Shown: positions 10,726-23,965, counted from the first letter of the stretch. The stretch: DNA of 64,000 nucleotides from Paralichthys olivaceus (GCF_024713975.1 NC_091112.1:851001-915000); one strand, 5' to 3'. Numbers and translations are program-made. The notes: generated from the sequence alone by a model not told the origin.

Positions 10726-11254
10726 ACTCCTCTGTGATATGAACAGGAACATTTCATTCAGAGTTTACGTTTCAGCACATGATGATCTTCATTATAACAG
10801 AATAATACTTGTTATAATCCTAGGAGCTTTATTTGTACAGCACTAAACAAGGTTACAAAGTGTATATCCTCTGACTGAGATCAAGACTCAAACATATATT
10901 TGATATAAACACATGTTCTCTGAGCCGTAGTAAGATGGAGCCATGCAGATATAGATCTACATGTAGATATAGATACGCTTCTATAGATCTAGATATCTAG
11001 AATTCATCTATAGAACAAGATGTGGCAGACCTCCCCTCATGCAGCTCCTCCCTGCAGGGGGCAGCACCATCAGGCTGTGGGCAGCTCGAGCAGAGAGAGA
11101 ACAAGTCAAACAAAAACTGAGAGTTGGGATGAAACTGCTCGTCAGTGTTTCACTTCCCTCTCTGAGCTCTGTAGCCATGGCAACAGACAGGCATCACTGC
11201 TGGACCATGGCAACAGACGGGTTTCAGTGCTCCAGATAAAAAAGTGGAGAAAAA

Positions 11255-13163
11255 CTGGTCATGCCCAAAATATCCGGCAGCGACCGTGAGATACTTGATG
11301 CCCCCGTACAACTCTCCGAGATTAAAGAGGCAACACAGTCAATGACTACTGGCAAATCCCCGGGACCCGATGGATACCCGGTTGAACTTTCTAAGAAATT
11401 CTCAGACCACTTGGCTCCGTGATTATGAGCAATGTTCAATCACTCATACCGCCAGGGTTCTCTGCCGCCCACTCTTACGCAGGCTTCTCTCTCTCTGATT
11501 TTTAAAACAGTCAGGGACCCTCTGGACTGTACATCTGTCCGCCCAATCTCGCTTCTACCTGTGGATGTTAGAATACTCACAAAGGCCTTGGCCCGCAGAT
11601 TAGAGCCTATCATGCCTTCAGTGATATCGGAGGACCAGACAGGGCTCATAAGGGGGAGGCACTCGTTGTCTAATGTCAGACGACTTCTCGGCGTCATCCA
11701 CACTCCACATTCTCCTACAGAACCAGAGGTTGTTATATCTCTTGACGCTGAGAAGGCTTTTGACAGGGTGCAGTGGGCCGATCTGTTCTCCTCTCTGCAA
11801 CGGTTTGGTTTTGGTGCAGGCCTCATCACCTGGATTCGATGACTTCACCCCTCCCCCTATGCATCAGTCTGTACTAACACCCAGCGCTCCGAATCCTTCC
11901 CTCTTTCCCACGGAACGCGTCAGGGGTGCCCGCTCCCCCCGCTTTTATTCACGGTCGCTATCGAGCCGCTCTCAATTGCGTTAAAGACGGAGAAAGGAAT
12001 TAAGGGAATTCAGAGATGGGGCACAGACCATAAGGTCTCGCTATATGCTGACGATCTTCTTTCATATGCTCGCGACCCTCTAACTAGTATACCATATATT
12101 CTGTCACTGCTGGAATCCTTCGGTGCGCTCTCAGGTTACAAACTAAACATTTTAAAAACTGAGTGTTTTGCCATCAACCAATTAGCTGCAGAACTGCCTT
12201 CGTCATTAAAACCCTTCAGATTCTCTGATACAGGATTTAAATATTTAGGCATTGTAATTACAAAATCTATTGGCACATTACGGGAACGGAATCTTACGAC
12301 AACAGTCAGATCTGATTTACAGAGGTGGAGCCGTCTACCGCTCTCTCTGGCTCGGAGGGTACAGGCGGTCAAGATGAATTTACTTCCTCTGTACTTATAT
12401 ATTTTTCAGTCTCTTCTTACCCAGGTCTTTTTCCACTAACTTAGCATCGTGTCTTCGTTCATTTGGTCTGGTAAGCATGCAAGAGTCTGTAGATCTGTTT
12501 TGCAGAGGAGTAAATCCCTTGGGGGGCTTGGGTTGCCTCGTCTTATCGGCTACTACTGGGCATCAAACGCCCATAAGGTTATGCTATGGTTCACCTCAGC
12601 TCAGAGTGACTGGTGCCAGATGGAAGCTAAGTCATGTCCCTCTTCCTCGCTTCAGGCCCTGGTTTGTAGTCACCTTCCTTTCTCCTTCACTACATTTCAC
12701 ATCTAATCCTATAGTGAGTGGCACCTTGAAAATCTGGGCTCAAATCAGGCGTCACTCCGGCTGGCTTACTCTCCCTCAGACAACTCCATTTGCAATAGTC
12801 ATTTATTCATGCCTGCTAAAATTGACCCTCGATATAAGTCCTTGGATAGGAATGGCCTCCGCAGCTTGAGAGATGTGTACACAGGCGGCTTATTTGCACG
12901 TTTTGAACGATTGCACGCGACCTTTAAGTTGACTAGCTCAGATTTCCTAAGATATTTTCAGCTACGTGATTTTGCGTAGACTTACTCCTCCCAGTTCCCT
13001 CAAATCCCACCTCCGAATGGTGCGGATCTAATACTCAAAGCTAAAACTCTTCCTAAGGGCCTTATCTCTTATTTTTATAACCTCCCTTCTCCGTCTATAG
13101 ACTCCGTGGTTAACAAAATTAGGGTCAGCTGGGAGAACGACCTGCAGATTACTTTGTCAGAGA
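11255..13163 (+). mobile_element. L1/Tx1-like LINE relic, copy A (C1 unit)
   Basis: A 5'-truncated non-LTR element in plus orientation. The RT domain is recognisable: PISLLPVDVRILTKALARRL, then SLDAEKAFDRV and a catalytic LYADDLLS near 12040. The frame is broken several times, including a TGA after the residues LITWIR near 11838, and no EN domain is present. The left end interrupts the V flank right after a gtggagaaaa run; the right end abuts the C 3' flank. The same breaks occur in the other three copies, so one insertion was duplicated with its unit. Confidence 0.85.
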
Positions 13164-13442
13164 GAGGCAGAAAATCTCCGTCTGATTCTTCAACTTGATG
13201 CTGACGATGTCCCGTCTTTCATTTCTGATCCTGAACATTTGGGGGATTTGCTGGGTTCATGTGGGCGATATCTCCCTTTATCTGACCAATCATGTCAAAC
13301 TCTTGAAGATTTGTCTGGAGCTCATTTCAGAGGAGCTTCACTCAACCTCTGTGCTCACCTGGTTTATTAGACCACGGCAAAATGAAAACGTCTGTTTGAC
13401 TCACAAATCCAAGGAAACGTTTTTGATTCAAACACAAACATC
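13163..13442. other. C1 3' flank with an open plus-strand reading stretch
   Basis: Conserved in every C unit. On the plus strand it can be read as about 65 codons (containing LDADDVPSFISDPEHLGDLL). The reading ends at TAG here but stays open (TGG) in the C5 unit. No known family was recognised; see findings. Confidence 0.4.
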
Positions 13443-13448
13443 TTTATT
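13443..13448 (-). terminator. C1 polyadenylation signal
   Basis: AATAAA on the minus strand about 120 bp past the C1 stop. Equivalents: C2 23843-23848, C3 29294-29299, C4 36422-36427, C5 42096-42101. Confidence 0.65.
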
Positions 13449-13565
13449 CTCTGAAAGGATTTCAAGCAAGAAATCATCACTACATGAAGATTGATTTGGA
13501 TCAGACTCCGAGCCGTGAAGAGACTGAGACCAGGAGCAGAGCAGAACCAGCAGCAGAGTGCCAGG

Positions 13566-13891
13566 TCAGGACTGGGAACACTGGTCTCTCCTCAGTGTCT
13601 CTGACAGCGGAGTCTGGGAGCCCTGGGAGGCCTCGCAGGTCACAGAGCCCACCTTCCTCCACTGCTCTGCAGGGAGCCTCAGGGTGCTGCTCCAGCTGTA
13701 GTGGCCGTCCTTCTCCAGCACCCCGGGGCTCCTGCTCTCCTCCCAGCTGCCACCGCTGCTGCCGTCCACCTTCCAGGACAGTCTCCAGTCGGAGGGGAAG
13801 CCCTTGTTGGCCAGGCACATGAGCGAGGCCGTCCCCTGCTGCAGCTCCTCGCTGGAGGGGGTTAGCACCGTCAGGGTGGGACGGACATCAC
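13566..13891 (-). CDS. IgL constant exon C1
   Basis: One exon, acceptor ctacag just before 13891 and stop TGA at 13568-13566. The first two bases complete a serine codon with the J donor base, giving [17 protein letters not shown]..., 108 residues. It is a C1-set Ig domain: C26 and C86 form the intradomain pair, WRLSWKV is the C-strand tryptophan, and C105 in the tail DQCSQS should bond the heavy chain. This copy has H in EKDGHYSW, as do C4 and C5. C1 serves the J pair at 14597-15002. The kappa-like RSS layout suggests the teleost L1/L3 group; I do not assign the exact isotype. Confidence 0.93.
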
Positions 13892-14249
13892 CTGTAGGAC
13901 ACAGCCATCGACTTAGAGCACAGGGAGCAGGCAGCTGTCAGTCAAACACCACACACTCTTTAGCTTTCTGCTCCAGTCGCTGTTTCACTTCCCTTTAACA
14001 AGCCTCTCATGCACATCAGCACAGAATCAGCACACACCTCAAATACATCCACGCTGGAAACGGATTCTGCTCAATTATTAAACACACAAAACCATCACAA
14101 ATCTAAAACACACACAACATGGACACAAACATCAAATGATGTGAGTTCTTCACGAGGGATTCAATCGCTGGTTTGAACAAAAGAAACTAGGATCAAAACC
14201 ACGTCTGTTACAACATTAGGACATAACGTTCACTCAGTGTAGTTCATAC

Positions 14250-14294
14250 AGGACAAGATGGTGTTTGTCCCGGGGACGTTCACCATCTTGTCCT
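14250..14294. repeat. Inverted repeat in the C1-J intron
   Basis: AGGACAAGATGGTG (14250-14263) and its exact reverse complement CACCATCTTGTCCT (14281-14294) flank a near-palindromic GTCCCGGGGAC. A strong hairpin or MITE remnant is possible. It is kept in all five C units. Confidence 0.8.
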
Positions 14295-14596
14295 ATATTC
14301 TAAAACATGTGAACAAAGGGAAACTTGGTTCATCTTGAAACAGTCGATCTTCTAGATTAGAAAGGAATCCTAAAAAAACCCTTCCGCTGACTTTATATCT
14401 TTTCTACGGTTCAACTTAAATTTCAGCCGGACTGTGTGAAGTGAAGCTGATCTGAGTTCAGCTGCAGGATGAAGGAGGAGAAATAAAAACAGTGTAAAGA
14501 ATAAAAGTGTAAAGAATGAAACAAGGGAGCTTCATCTTCTGCAGACATTTCAAAACTGAATTTACAATGTGAACTTGAATCTGAACAGAAACTTAC

Positions 14597-14634
14597 TTCC
14601 AACATCCAGTCTGGTTCCTCCACCAAACGTCCAC
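14597..14634 (-). CDS. IgL J segment J1-proximal
   Basis: A 38-bp J reading WTFGGGTRLDVG, donor GTAAGT (14596-14591). Consensus 23-RSS: CACTGTG at 14641-14635, 23-bp spacer, GGTTTTTGT at 14673-14665, all on the minus strand. Splices to C1. Confidence 0.9.
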
Positions 14635-14964
14635 CACAGTGACACAGACTCACTGAGCCGTCGTACAAAAACCTCCGACTGCAGAGACTCGACTCTCTGA
14701 CTCTGTTTGACGCAGCTAAAGCAGCAAAGCCTCAAGATGCAACTTCATAATGAAACGTGGGGGAAATGCTTCATCCTATAATCTTAATGTTTGTTCTTCA
14801 TTACAGGGACTTTGTACAGTTTCTGCTGCTCAAACTAACTTTGTTGAGAAGGTTTGAAAAAGCTTCAATCCACGTGGAAACACAGCTTCTCTTCCTGCGC
14901 TTGATGAATATGAAGGAAATAAAAAGAGAGAGGAAATAAAAGAGTTTATAAATATTTGACTTAC

Positions 14965-15002
14965 TTCCAACATCCAGTCTGGTTCCTCCACCAAACGTGT
15001 AC
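14965..15002 (-). CDS. IgL J segment J1-distal
   Basis: A 38-bp J reading YTFGGGTRLDVG, donor GTAAGT (14964-14959), 23-RSS heptamer 15009-15003 and nonamer 15041-15033. It lies 368 bp upstream (minus-strand sense) of the proximal J. Confidence 0.9.
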
Positions 15003-15467
15003 CACAGTGACACAGACTCACTGAGCCGTCGTACAAAAACCTCCGAGGACACGACTCTCTGACTCTGAAACAAACAAAGTCACCAGAAGGACTGTTTGTG
15101 AGATTTGTCTGAGAAGAACAAAAATCAATCAACAGGAAGAAGAACGAAGAAAAGAAATGTTGGAAACTTTGTCTGTAGATTTTCAAGAAAACCAAGCTGT
15201 TGTAAAAATACATTCAAAGAGGAGAAGTGGTCCTGAAACATGAAATCAAAACTACATGATGATGAGTGTTAACACCTCCTGATCAATACTCTGATCAAAT
15301 CATTGATTTATTGATGAGCAGCATCATCACAGCATTTCCATAGAGAGTCACTTTGCATCAGCAGCTCCATGCTCCAGTGCTCTGGGAGAGTTTATAGTCC
15401 AGAGAGGTGAAGACTGGATGACTGACAGCTGTCCCTCATGACCACAGAAATCCTGCTCATCAGAAAC

Positions 15468-15936
15468 ATGAGCTTTACCTCCGTCCTCGTCTGGACTCTC
15501 CTCTGCTGCTGCTTCACAGGTAAAGTCCAGAGCATCAGACTCCTCTGTCCACATCGCTACCTCTGAAATGAAGCTGACAAAACCACCGCGCTGCTTCTTG
15601 TTTCTGTCTCTGTGTCCTCAGAGTCCAGAGGACAAGTCACAGTGTCTCAGCCTGGAGCAGTGACATCGACTGTGGGAAGCTCCGTCACCATCTCATGTAG
15701 AACCAGTCAGAATGTTTATAGCTCAAACAGGTTAGCCTGGTACCAGCAGAGAGATGGAGAAACTCCTAAACTGCTTATTTACGATGCTTCAACTCGAGCA
15801 TCGGGGATTCCAGGACGTTTTTCAGGCAGTGGAAGAAACTCTGACTTCACTCTGACCATCAGTGGAGTCCAGGCTGAAGATGCTGCAGTTTACTATTGTC
15901 AGAGTTTTCACATTCTCAACAGTCAGTATCTGTTCA
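15468..15936 (+). CDS. IgL V segment V2
   Basis: Leader 15468-15519 and V exon 15622-15936, intact. CDR1 [12 protein letters not shown]2 DAS, germline CDR3 [13 protein letters not shown]. Octamer-like CTTTGCAT 15351-15358 and TTTATAG 15391-15397. 12-RSS: heptamer 15937-15943, nonamer 15956-15964. Short (CA)n tract 16014-16037. V2 starts only about 430 bp right of the J1-distal RSS and has the J-side upstream flank instead of the minisatellite. Confidence 0.93.
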
Positions 15937-16870
15937 CACAGTGAAAAACCATCGTACAAAAACCTCATGAACAGAAACTGAATCTACTGCTGCAGCTGGA
16001 AGCTACTGCAGAGACACACACACACACACACACACACTGTTGTCATCATGAAACACACTAACGATTGTTCAGAGTTTCACATCATGAAATCCTCTTTTTT
16101 GCAGACGACATCTTACTTTATAGAACAAATCCTCTCAATAACCAGATCCTCTTCTCTGATCCAGTCACTCCTCTGTGATATGAACAGGAACATTTCATTC
16201 AGAGTTTACGTTTCAGCACATGATGATCTTCATTATCACAGAATAATACTTGTTATAATTCTAGGAGCTTTATTTGTACAGCACTAAACAAGGTTACAAA
16301 GTGTATATCCTCTGACTGAGATCAAGACTCAAACATATATTTGATATAAACACATGTTCTCTGAGCCGTAGTAAGATGGAGCCATGCAGATATAGATCTA
16401 CATGTAGATATAGATACGCTTCTATAGATCTAGATATCTAGAATTCATCTATAGAACAAGATGTGGCAGACCTCCCCTCATGCAGCTCCTCCCTGCAGGG
16501 GGCAGCACCATCAGGCTGTGGGCAGCTCGAGCAGAGAGAGAACAAGTCAAACAAAAACTGAGAGTTGGGATGAAACTGCTCGTCAGTGTTTCACTTCCCT
16601 CTCTGAGCTCTGTAGCCATGGCAACAGACAGGCATCACTGCTGGACCACGGCAACAGACGGGTTTCAGTGCTCCAGATAAAAAAGTGGAGAAAAGTCAAA
16701 GTTCAAACAGTGAATAAATTCTTAACTGGTACAAGCTGCCTCCGATAAGTCCAATTAATTAGATTGTGTTCATTTCAATTAGCACAAGAAAAACATCCAA
16801 ACATGTTTCAACTAATGTTTTTTAATCCAACAAAAGAGAAACAACCAAGAGAATTTAATGGACCTCAATC

Positions 16871-16971
16871 ATGATGTACATGAGGACGAGGACTTATCTG
16901 TGGACATGATGTACATGAGGACTTATCTGTGGACATGATGTACATGAGGACTTATCTGTGGACATGATGTA
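16871..16971. repeat. Pre-V minisatellite, V3
   Basis: About three units, one 35-bp and two 29-bp forms (the 29-bp form lacks GAGGAC). Confidence 0.9.
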
Positions 16972-17115
16972 ACATCACAGCATTTCCATAGAGAGTCACT
17001 TTGCATCAGCAGCTCCATGCTCCAGTGCTCTGGGAGAGTTTATAGTCCAGAGAGGTGAAGACTGGATGACTGACAGCTGTCCCTCATGACCACAGAAATC
17101 CTGCTCATCAGAAAC

Positions 17116-17590
17116 ATGAGCTTTACCTCCGTCCTCGTCTGGACTCTCCTCTGCTGCTGCTTCACAGGTAAAGTCCAGAGCATCAGACTCCTCTGTCCAC
17201 ATCGCTACCTCTGAAATGAAGCTGACAAAACCACCGCGCTGCTTCTTGTTTCTGTCTCTGTGTCCTCAGAGTCCAGAGGACAAGTCACAGTGTCTCAGCC
17301 TGGAGCAGTGACATCGACTGTGGGAAGCTCCGTCACCATCTCATGTAGAACCAGTCAGGATGTTTATTTCTATAACTCAAACTATTTATCCTGGTACCAG
17401 CAGAGAGATGGAGAAACTCCTAAACTACTTATTTACTTGACTTCAACTCGAGCATCAGGGATTCCAGGACGTTTTTCAGGCAGTGGAAGAAACTCTGACT
17501 TCACTCTGACCATCAGTGGAGTCCAGGCTGAAGATGCTGCAGTTTACTATTGTCAGAGTTATCACTATCTCAACAGTCAGCATCTGTTCA
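17116..17590 (+). CDS. IgL V segment V3
   Basis: Leader 17116-17167 and V exon 17270-17590, intact. CDR1 is two codons longer than V1 ([11 protein letters not shown]); CDR2 LTS; CDR3 [13 protein letters not shown]. Octamer-like 16999-17006, TATA-like 17039-17045. 12-RSS: 17591-17597 and 17610-17618. (CA)n 17668-17713. Its downstream flank is interrupted by an L2-like LINE. Confidence 0.93.
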
Positions 17591-17666
17591 CACAGTGAAA
17601 AACCATCGTACAAAAACCTCATGAACAGAAACTGAATCTACTGCTGCAGCTGGAAGCTACTGCAGA

Positions 17667-17715
<49 letters not shown>

Positions 17716-17843
17716 TTGTCATCATGAAACACACTAACGATTGTTCAGAGTTTCACATCATGAAATCCTCTTTTTTGCAGACGACATCTTACTTTATAGA
17801 ACAAATCCTCTCAATAACCAGATCCTCTTCTCTGATCCACTCA

Positions 17844-19268
17844 ATCAATCAATCAATCAAATGTATTTATATAGCACGGTATCACAACAAGCAGTTGTCT
17901 CAGGGTGCTGCACAAAAGTCCAAGATCTTAAAAAAGACTAAATCCAACTTGTTCCACATCGAGCAAGCATGAGCAACAGCGGGGAGGAAAAACTCCCAGG
18001 GTGAAGACACATCCGGCAGAACCGGGCTCGGTGTGGACGGCCTCTGCCAGGACCGGTTGGGGTGAGGGGAACAAAAAGAAGAGGGGGGAGGGAGTCACAA
18101 TCTCAGGTCATGGGCTTGAATCCAGCCCGGGAATCTCCACGTGGACGTTGGCGTGGTCTTCCAAAGGCGCGTTGGCCCCCCCGGGCACTCCTGCCTCCCT
18201 CATGGTCCAACATGTGAAGCAGGTGGACCCATGGCCCCAAAGGTGAGAGGTCCTCAGGTGAGAGTGCTGGTGGTTGCATGACCCTCCATGTTGGCAACCT
18301 CCACTAGGTCCATCCCTCATCAGGACCCGAGCCAGGATGGGCTCCAGAGAGCCGCACAGCATGGACCAAGGAGGGGAGGAGAAGACCCAAGGAATTAGAG
18401 ATATGTAATAAGATACAACAAAATAAACCAGGCAGAGAGAGAAGAAGAGAGAAGGTGCTGGTTTCTGGTGCCTGATGGGTAATCCCCCAGCAGTGTAGGC
18501 CTATAGCAGCATAGCTATGGATGACTATGCTTCAGGGTTGAGCTAAAAGCTTTATCAAAAAGGAAGGTTTTAAGTCTAGCCTTAAATGTAGAGACTGTGT
18601 CTGCCTCCCTCACTGAGAGTGGGAGCTGGTTCCACAGGAGAGGAGCTTGGTGACTAAAAGTTCTACCACCCATTCTACTCTCAGTAACTCTAGGCACTAC
18701 AAGGAGTCCAGAGGTCAGGGAGCGAAGTGGTCTGTGGGGCAGTCAGGGGTTAAGAGCTCTTTAATGTAGGATGGGGCCTGATTGTTCAGGGCCTTGTAGG
18801 TCGGTAGGAGGATTCTGAAATCTATCCTCTGTTGAACAGGGAGCCAGTGAAGTGAAGCTGAGACAGGAGTAATGTGATCCCGTCTTCTGGTTCTTGTCAG
18901 TGCTCATGCAGCAGCGTTCTGCACTAACTGAAGGGTTCTTGAGGATCTGCTGGGACACCCTGATAACAGGGAGTTGCAGTAGTCTAGTCTAGACGTAATA
19001 AAGTCATGAATCAGTTTTTCAGAATCCTGTTTTGACAGGATTTGTCTGATTCTCTTGATATTACGCAGGTGAAAGAAAGCTGTTCTGGAGGTTTGACTAA
19101 TGTGTTGGTTAAATGACAGATCTTCATCAATGATAACTCCTAGGTTCTTCACAGTGGGTTCAGAACCAGGCGGATGTCATCTAGGTTCACCGACTGGTTA
19201 GACAGAGTTTCTCTGAGATGCCTAGGACCCAGGATTATGACCTCACTTTTGTCTGTGTTTAGCTCACA
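17844..19268 (-). mobile_element. L2/Maui-like LINE 3' fragment, copy 1
   Basis: Minus-strand, 5'-truncated. The C-terminal RT region is readable in pieces: LGVIIDEDLSFNQHI, FITSRLDYCNSLLSGCPS, RDHITPVSASLHWLPVQQRI and WNQLPLSVREADTVSTFKA. The 3' end is a TTGA repeat (seen as ATCA on the plus strand from 17844), typical of L2-type tails. A short CACTCA is found at both edges and may be the target duplication. Copies 2 and 3 sit at the same flank position in the V9 and V11 units. Confidence 0.85.
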
Positions 19269-19975
19269 CTCACTCCTCTGTTATATGAACAGGAACATTT
19301 CATTCAGAGTTTACGTTTCAGCACATGATGATCTTCATTATCACAGAATAATACTTGTTATAATTCTAGGAGCTTTATTTGTACAGCACTAAACAAGGTT
19401 ACAAAGTGTATATCCTCTGACTGAGATCAAGACTCAAACATATATTTGATATAAACACATGTTCTCTGAGCCGTAGTAAGATGGAGCCATGCAGATATAG
19501 ATCTACATGTAGATATAGATACGGTTCTATAGATCTAGATATCTAGAATTCATCTATAGAACAAGATGTGGCAGACCTCCCCTCATGCAGCTCCTCCCTG
19601 CAGGGGGCAGCACCATCAGGCTGTGGGCAGCTCGAGCAGAGAGAGAACAAGTCAAACAAAAACTGAGAGTTGGGATGAAACTGCTCGTCAGTGTTTCACT
19701 TCCCTCTCTGAGCTCTGTAGCCATGGCAACAGACAGGCATCACTGCTGGACCACGGCAACAGACGGGTTTCAGTGCTCCAGATAAAAAAGTGGAGAAAAG
19801 TCAAAGTTCAAACAGTGAATAAATTCTTAACTGGTACAAGCTGCCTCCGATAAGTCCAATTAATTAGATTGTGTTCATTTCAATTAGCACAAGAAAAACA
19901 TCCAAACATGTTTCAACTAATGTTTTTTAATCCAACAAAAGAGAAACAACCAAGAGAATTTAATGGACCTCAATC

Positions 19976-20267
19976 ATGATGTACATGAGGACGAGGACTT
20001 ATCTGTGGACATGATGTACATGAGGACTTATCTGTGGACATGATGTACATGAGGACGAGGACTTATCTGTGGACATGATGTACATGAGGACTTATCTGTG
20101 GACATGATGTACATGAGGACGAGGACTTATCTGTGGACATGATGGACATGAGGACTTATCTGTGGACATGATGTACATGAGGACTTATCTGTGGACATGA
20201 TGTACATGAGGACTTATCTGTGGACATGATGTACATGAGGACGAGGACTTATCTGTGGACATGATGT
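19976..20267. repeat. Pre-V minisatellite, V4 (longest array)
   Basis: About nine units mixing 29- and 35-bp forms, with a TGTACATG/TGGACATG variant. Confidence 0.9.
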
Positions 20268-20412
20268 CACATCACAGCATTTCCATAGAGAGTCACTTTG
20301 CATCAGCAGCTCCATGCTCCAGTGCTCTGGGAGAGTTTATAGTCCAGAGAGGTGAAGACTGGATGACTGACAGCTGTCCCTCATGACCACAGAAATCCTG
20401 CTCATCAGAAAC

Positions 20413-20881
20413 ATGAGCTTTACCTCCGTCCTCGTCTGGACTCTCCTCTGCTGCTGCTTCACAGGTAAAGTCCAGAGCATCAGACTCCTCTGTCCACATC
20501 GCTACCTTTGAAATGAAGCTGACAAAACCACCGCGCTGCTTCTTGTTTCTGTCTCTGTGTCCTCAGAGTCCAGAGGACAAGTCACAGTGTCTCAGCCTGG
20601 AGCAGTGACATCGACTGTGGGAAGCTCCGTCACCATCTCATGTAGAACCAGTCAGGCTGTTTATAGCTCAAACAGTTTATACTGGTACCAGCAGAGAGAT
20701 GGAGAAACTCCTAAACTGCTTATTTACGATGCTTCAACTCGAGCATCAGGGATTCCAGAACGTTTTTCAGGCAGTGGAAGAAACTCTGACTTCACTCTGA
20801 CCATCAGTGGAGTCCAGGCTGAAGATGCTGCAGTTTACTATTGTCAGAGTTTTCACTATCCCAACAGTCAGGCTCTGTTCA
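20413..20881 (+). CDS. IgL V segment V4
   Basis: Leader 20413-20464 and V exon 20567-20881, intact. CDR1 SQAVYSSNS followed by LYW (others LAW or LSW), CDR2 DAS, CDR3 [13 protein letters not shown]. Octamer-like 20296-20303, TATA-like 20336-20342. 12-RSS: 20882-20888 and 20901-20909. (CA)n 20959-20996. Protein identical to V5. Confidence 0.93.
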
Positions 20882-20957
20882 CACAGTGAAAAACCATCGT
20901 ACAAAAACCTCATGAACAGAAACTGAATCTACTGCTGCAGCTGGAAGCTACTGCAGA

Positions 20958-20998
<41 letters not shown>

Positions 20999-21654
20999 TT
21001 GTCATCATGAAACACACTAACGATTGTTCAGAGTTTCACATCATGAAATCCTCTTTTTTGCAGACGACATCTTACTTTATAGAACAAATCCTCTCAATAA
21101 CCAGATCCTCTTCTCTGATCCACTCACTCCTCTGTTATATGAACAGGAACATTTCATTCAGAGTTTACGTTTCAGCACATGATGATCTTCATTATCACAG
21201 AATAATACTTGTTATAATTCTAGGAGCTTTATTTGTACAGCACTAAACAAGGTTACAAAGTGTATATCCTCTGACTGAGATCAAGACTCAAACATATATT
21301 TGATATAAACACATGTTCTCTGAGCCGTAGTAAGATGGAGCCATGCAGATATAGATCTACATGTAGATATAGATACGGTTCTATAGATCTAGATATCTAG
21401 AATTCATCTATAGAACAAGATGTGGCAGACCTCCCCTCATGCAGCTCCTCCCTGCAGGGGGCAGCACCATCAGGCTGTGGGCAGCTCGAGCAGAGAGAGA
21501 ACAAGTCAAACAAAAACTGAGAGTTGGGATGAAACTGCTCGTCAGTGTTTCACTTCCCTCTCTGAGCTCTGTAGCCATGGCAACAGACAGGCATCACTGC
21601 TGGACCACGGCAACAGACGGGTTTCAGTGCTCCAGATAAAAAAGTGGAGAAAAA

Positions 21655-23563
21655 CTGGTCATGCCCAAAATATCCGGCAGCGACCGTGAGATACTTGATG
21701 CCCCCGTACAACTCTCCGAGATTAAAGAGGAAACACAGTCAATGACTACTGGCAAATCCCCGGGACCCGATGGATACCCGGTTGAACTTTCTAAGAAATT
21801 CTCAGACCACTTGGCTCCGTGATTATGAGCAATGTTCAATCACTCATACCGCCAGGGTTCTCTGCCGCCCACTCTTACGCAGGCTTCTCTCTCTCTGATT
21901 TTTAAAACAGGCAGGGACCCTCTGGACTGTACATCTGTCCGCCCAATCTCGCTTCTACCTGTGGATGTTAGAATACTCACAAAGGCCTTGGCCCGCAGAT
22001 TAGAGCCTATCATGCCTTCAGTGATATCGGAGGACCAGACAGGGCTCATAAGGGGGAGGCACTCGTTGTCTAATGTCAGACGACTTCTCGGCGTCATCCA
22101 CACTCCACATTCTCCTACAGAACCAGAGGTTGTTATATCTCTTGACGCTGAGAAGGCTTTTGACAGGGTGGAGTGGGCCGATCTGTTCTCCTCTCTGCAA
22201 CGGTTTGGTTTTGGTGCAGGCCTCATCACCTGGATTCGATGACTTCACCCCTCCCCCTATGCATCAGTCTGTACTAACACCCAGCGCTCCGAATCCTTCC
22301 CTCTTTCCCACGGAACGCGTCAGGGGTGCCCGCTCCCCCCGCTTTTATTCACGGTCGCTATCGAGCCGCTCTCAATTGCGTTAAAGACGGAGAAAGGAAT
22401 TAAGGGAATTCAGAGATGGGGCACAGACCATAAGGTCTCGCTATATGCTGACGATCTTCTTTCATATGCTCGCGACCCTCTAACTAGTATACCATATATT
22501 CTGTCACTGCTGGAATCCTTCGGTGCGCTCTCAGGTTACAAACTAAACATTTTAAAAAGTGAGTGTTTTGCCATCAACCAATTAGCTGCAGAACTGCCTT
22601 CGTCATTAAAACCCTTCAGATTCTCTGATACAGGATTTAAATATTTAGGCATTGTAATTACAAAATCTATTCGCACATTACGGGAACGGAATCTTACGAC
22701 AACAGTCAGATCTGATTTACAGAGGTGGAGCCGTCTACCGCTCTCTCTGGCTCGGAGGGTACAGGCGGTCAAGATGAATTTACTTCCTCTGTACTTATAT
22801 ATTTTTCAGTCTCTTCTTACCCAGGTCTTTTTCCACTAACTTAGCATCGTGTCTTCGTTCATTTGGTCTGGTAAGCATGCAAGAGTCTGTAGATCTGTTT
22901 TGCAGAGGAGTAAATCCCTTGGGGGGCTTGGGTTGCCTCGTCTTATCGGCTACTACTGGGCATCAAACGCCCATAAGGTTATGCTATGGTTCACCTCAGC
23001 TCAGAGTGACTGGGGCCAGATGGAAGCTAAGTCATGTCCCTCTTCCTCGCTTCAGGCCCTGGTTTGTAGTCACCTTCCTTTCTCCTTCACTACATTTCAC
23101 ATCTAATCCTATAGTGAGTGGCACCTTGAAAATCTGGGCTCAAATCAGGCGTCACTCCGGCTGGCTTACTCTCCCTCAGACAACTCCATTTGCAATAGTC
23201 ATTTATTCATGCCTGCTAAAATTGACCCTCGATATAAGTCCTTGGATAGGAATGGCCTCCGCAGCTTGAGAGATGTGTACACAGGCGGCTTGTTTGCACG
23301 TTTTGAACGATTGCACACGACCTTTAAGTTGACTAGCTCAGATTTCCTAAGATATTTTCAGCTACGTGATTTTGCGTAGACTTACTCCTCCCAGTTCCCT
23401 CAAATCCCACCTCCGAATGGTGCGGATCTAATACTCAAAGCTAAAACTCTTCCTAAGGGCCTTATCTCTTATTTTTATAACCTCCCTTCTCCGTCTATAG
23501 ACTCCGTGGTTAACAAAATTAGGGTCAGCTGGGAGAACGACCTGCAGATTACTTTGTCAGAGA
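21655..23563 (+). mobile_element. L1/Tx1-like LINE relic, copy B (C2 unit)
   Basis: Same ends and same internal breaks as copy A, offset 10,400 bp. It differs by scattered substitutions (for example DRVEWADL versus DRVQWADL). Confidence 0.85.
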
Positions 23564-23965
23564 GAGGCAGAAAATCTCCGTCTGATTCTTCAACTTGATG
23601 CTGACGATGTCCCGTCTTTCATTTCTGATCCTGAACATTTGGGGGATTTGCTGGGTTCATGTGGGCGATATCTCCCTTTATCTGACCAATCATGTCAAAC
23701 TCTTGAAGATTTGTCTAGAGCTCATTTCAGAGGAGCTTCACTCAACCTCTGTGCTCACCTGGTTTATTAGACCACGGCAAAATGAAAACGTCTGTTTGAC
23801 TCACAAATCCAAGGAAACGTTTTTGATTCAAACACAAACATCTTTATTCTCTGAAAGGATTTCAAGCAAGAAATCATCACTACATGAAGATTGATTTGGA
23901 TCAGACTCAGAGCCGTGAAGAGACTGAGACCAGGAGCAGAGTAGAACCAGCAGCAGAGTGCCAGG

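Noticed and set aside
13484-13822. 112-codon plus-strand reading frame, repeated five times
   Set aside because: It is antisense to the C exon; the minus strand carries a proper Ig domain with splice acceptor and cysteines.
17844-19268. Possible host gene on the minus strand with several long frames
   Set aside because: The sequence is a LINE RT C-terminus with an L2-type tail repeat and is present in three copies.
19976-20267. Regularly spaced direct repeats resembling a CRISPR array
   Set aside because: Units of 29 and 35 bp abut with no unique spacers, in a vertebrate locus; it is a minisatellite.
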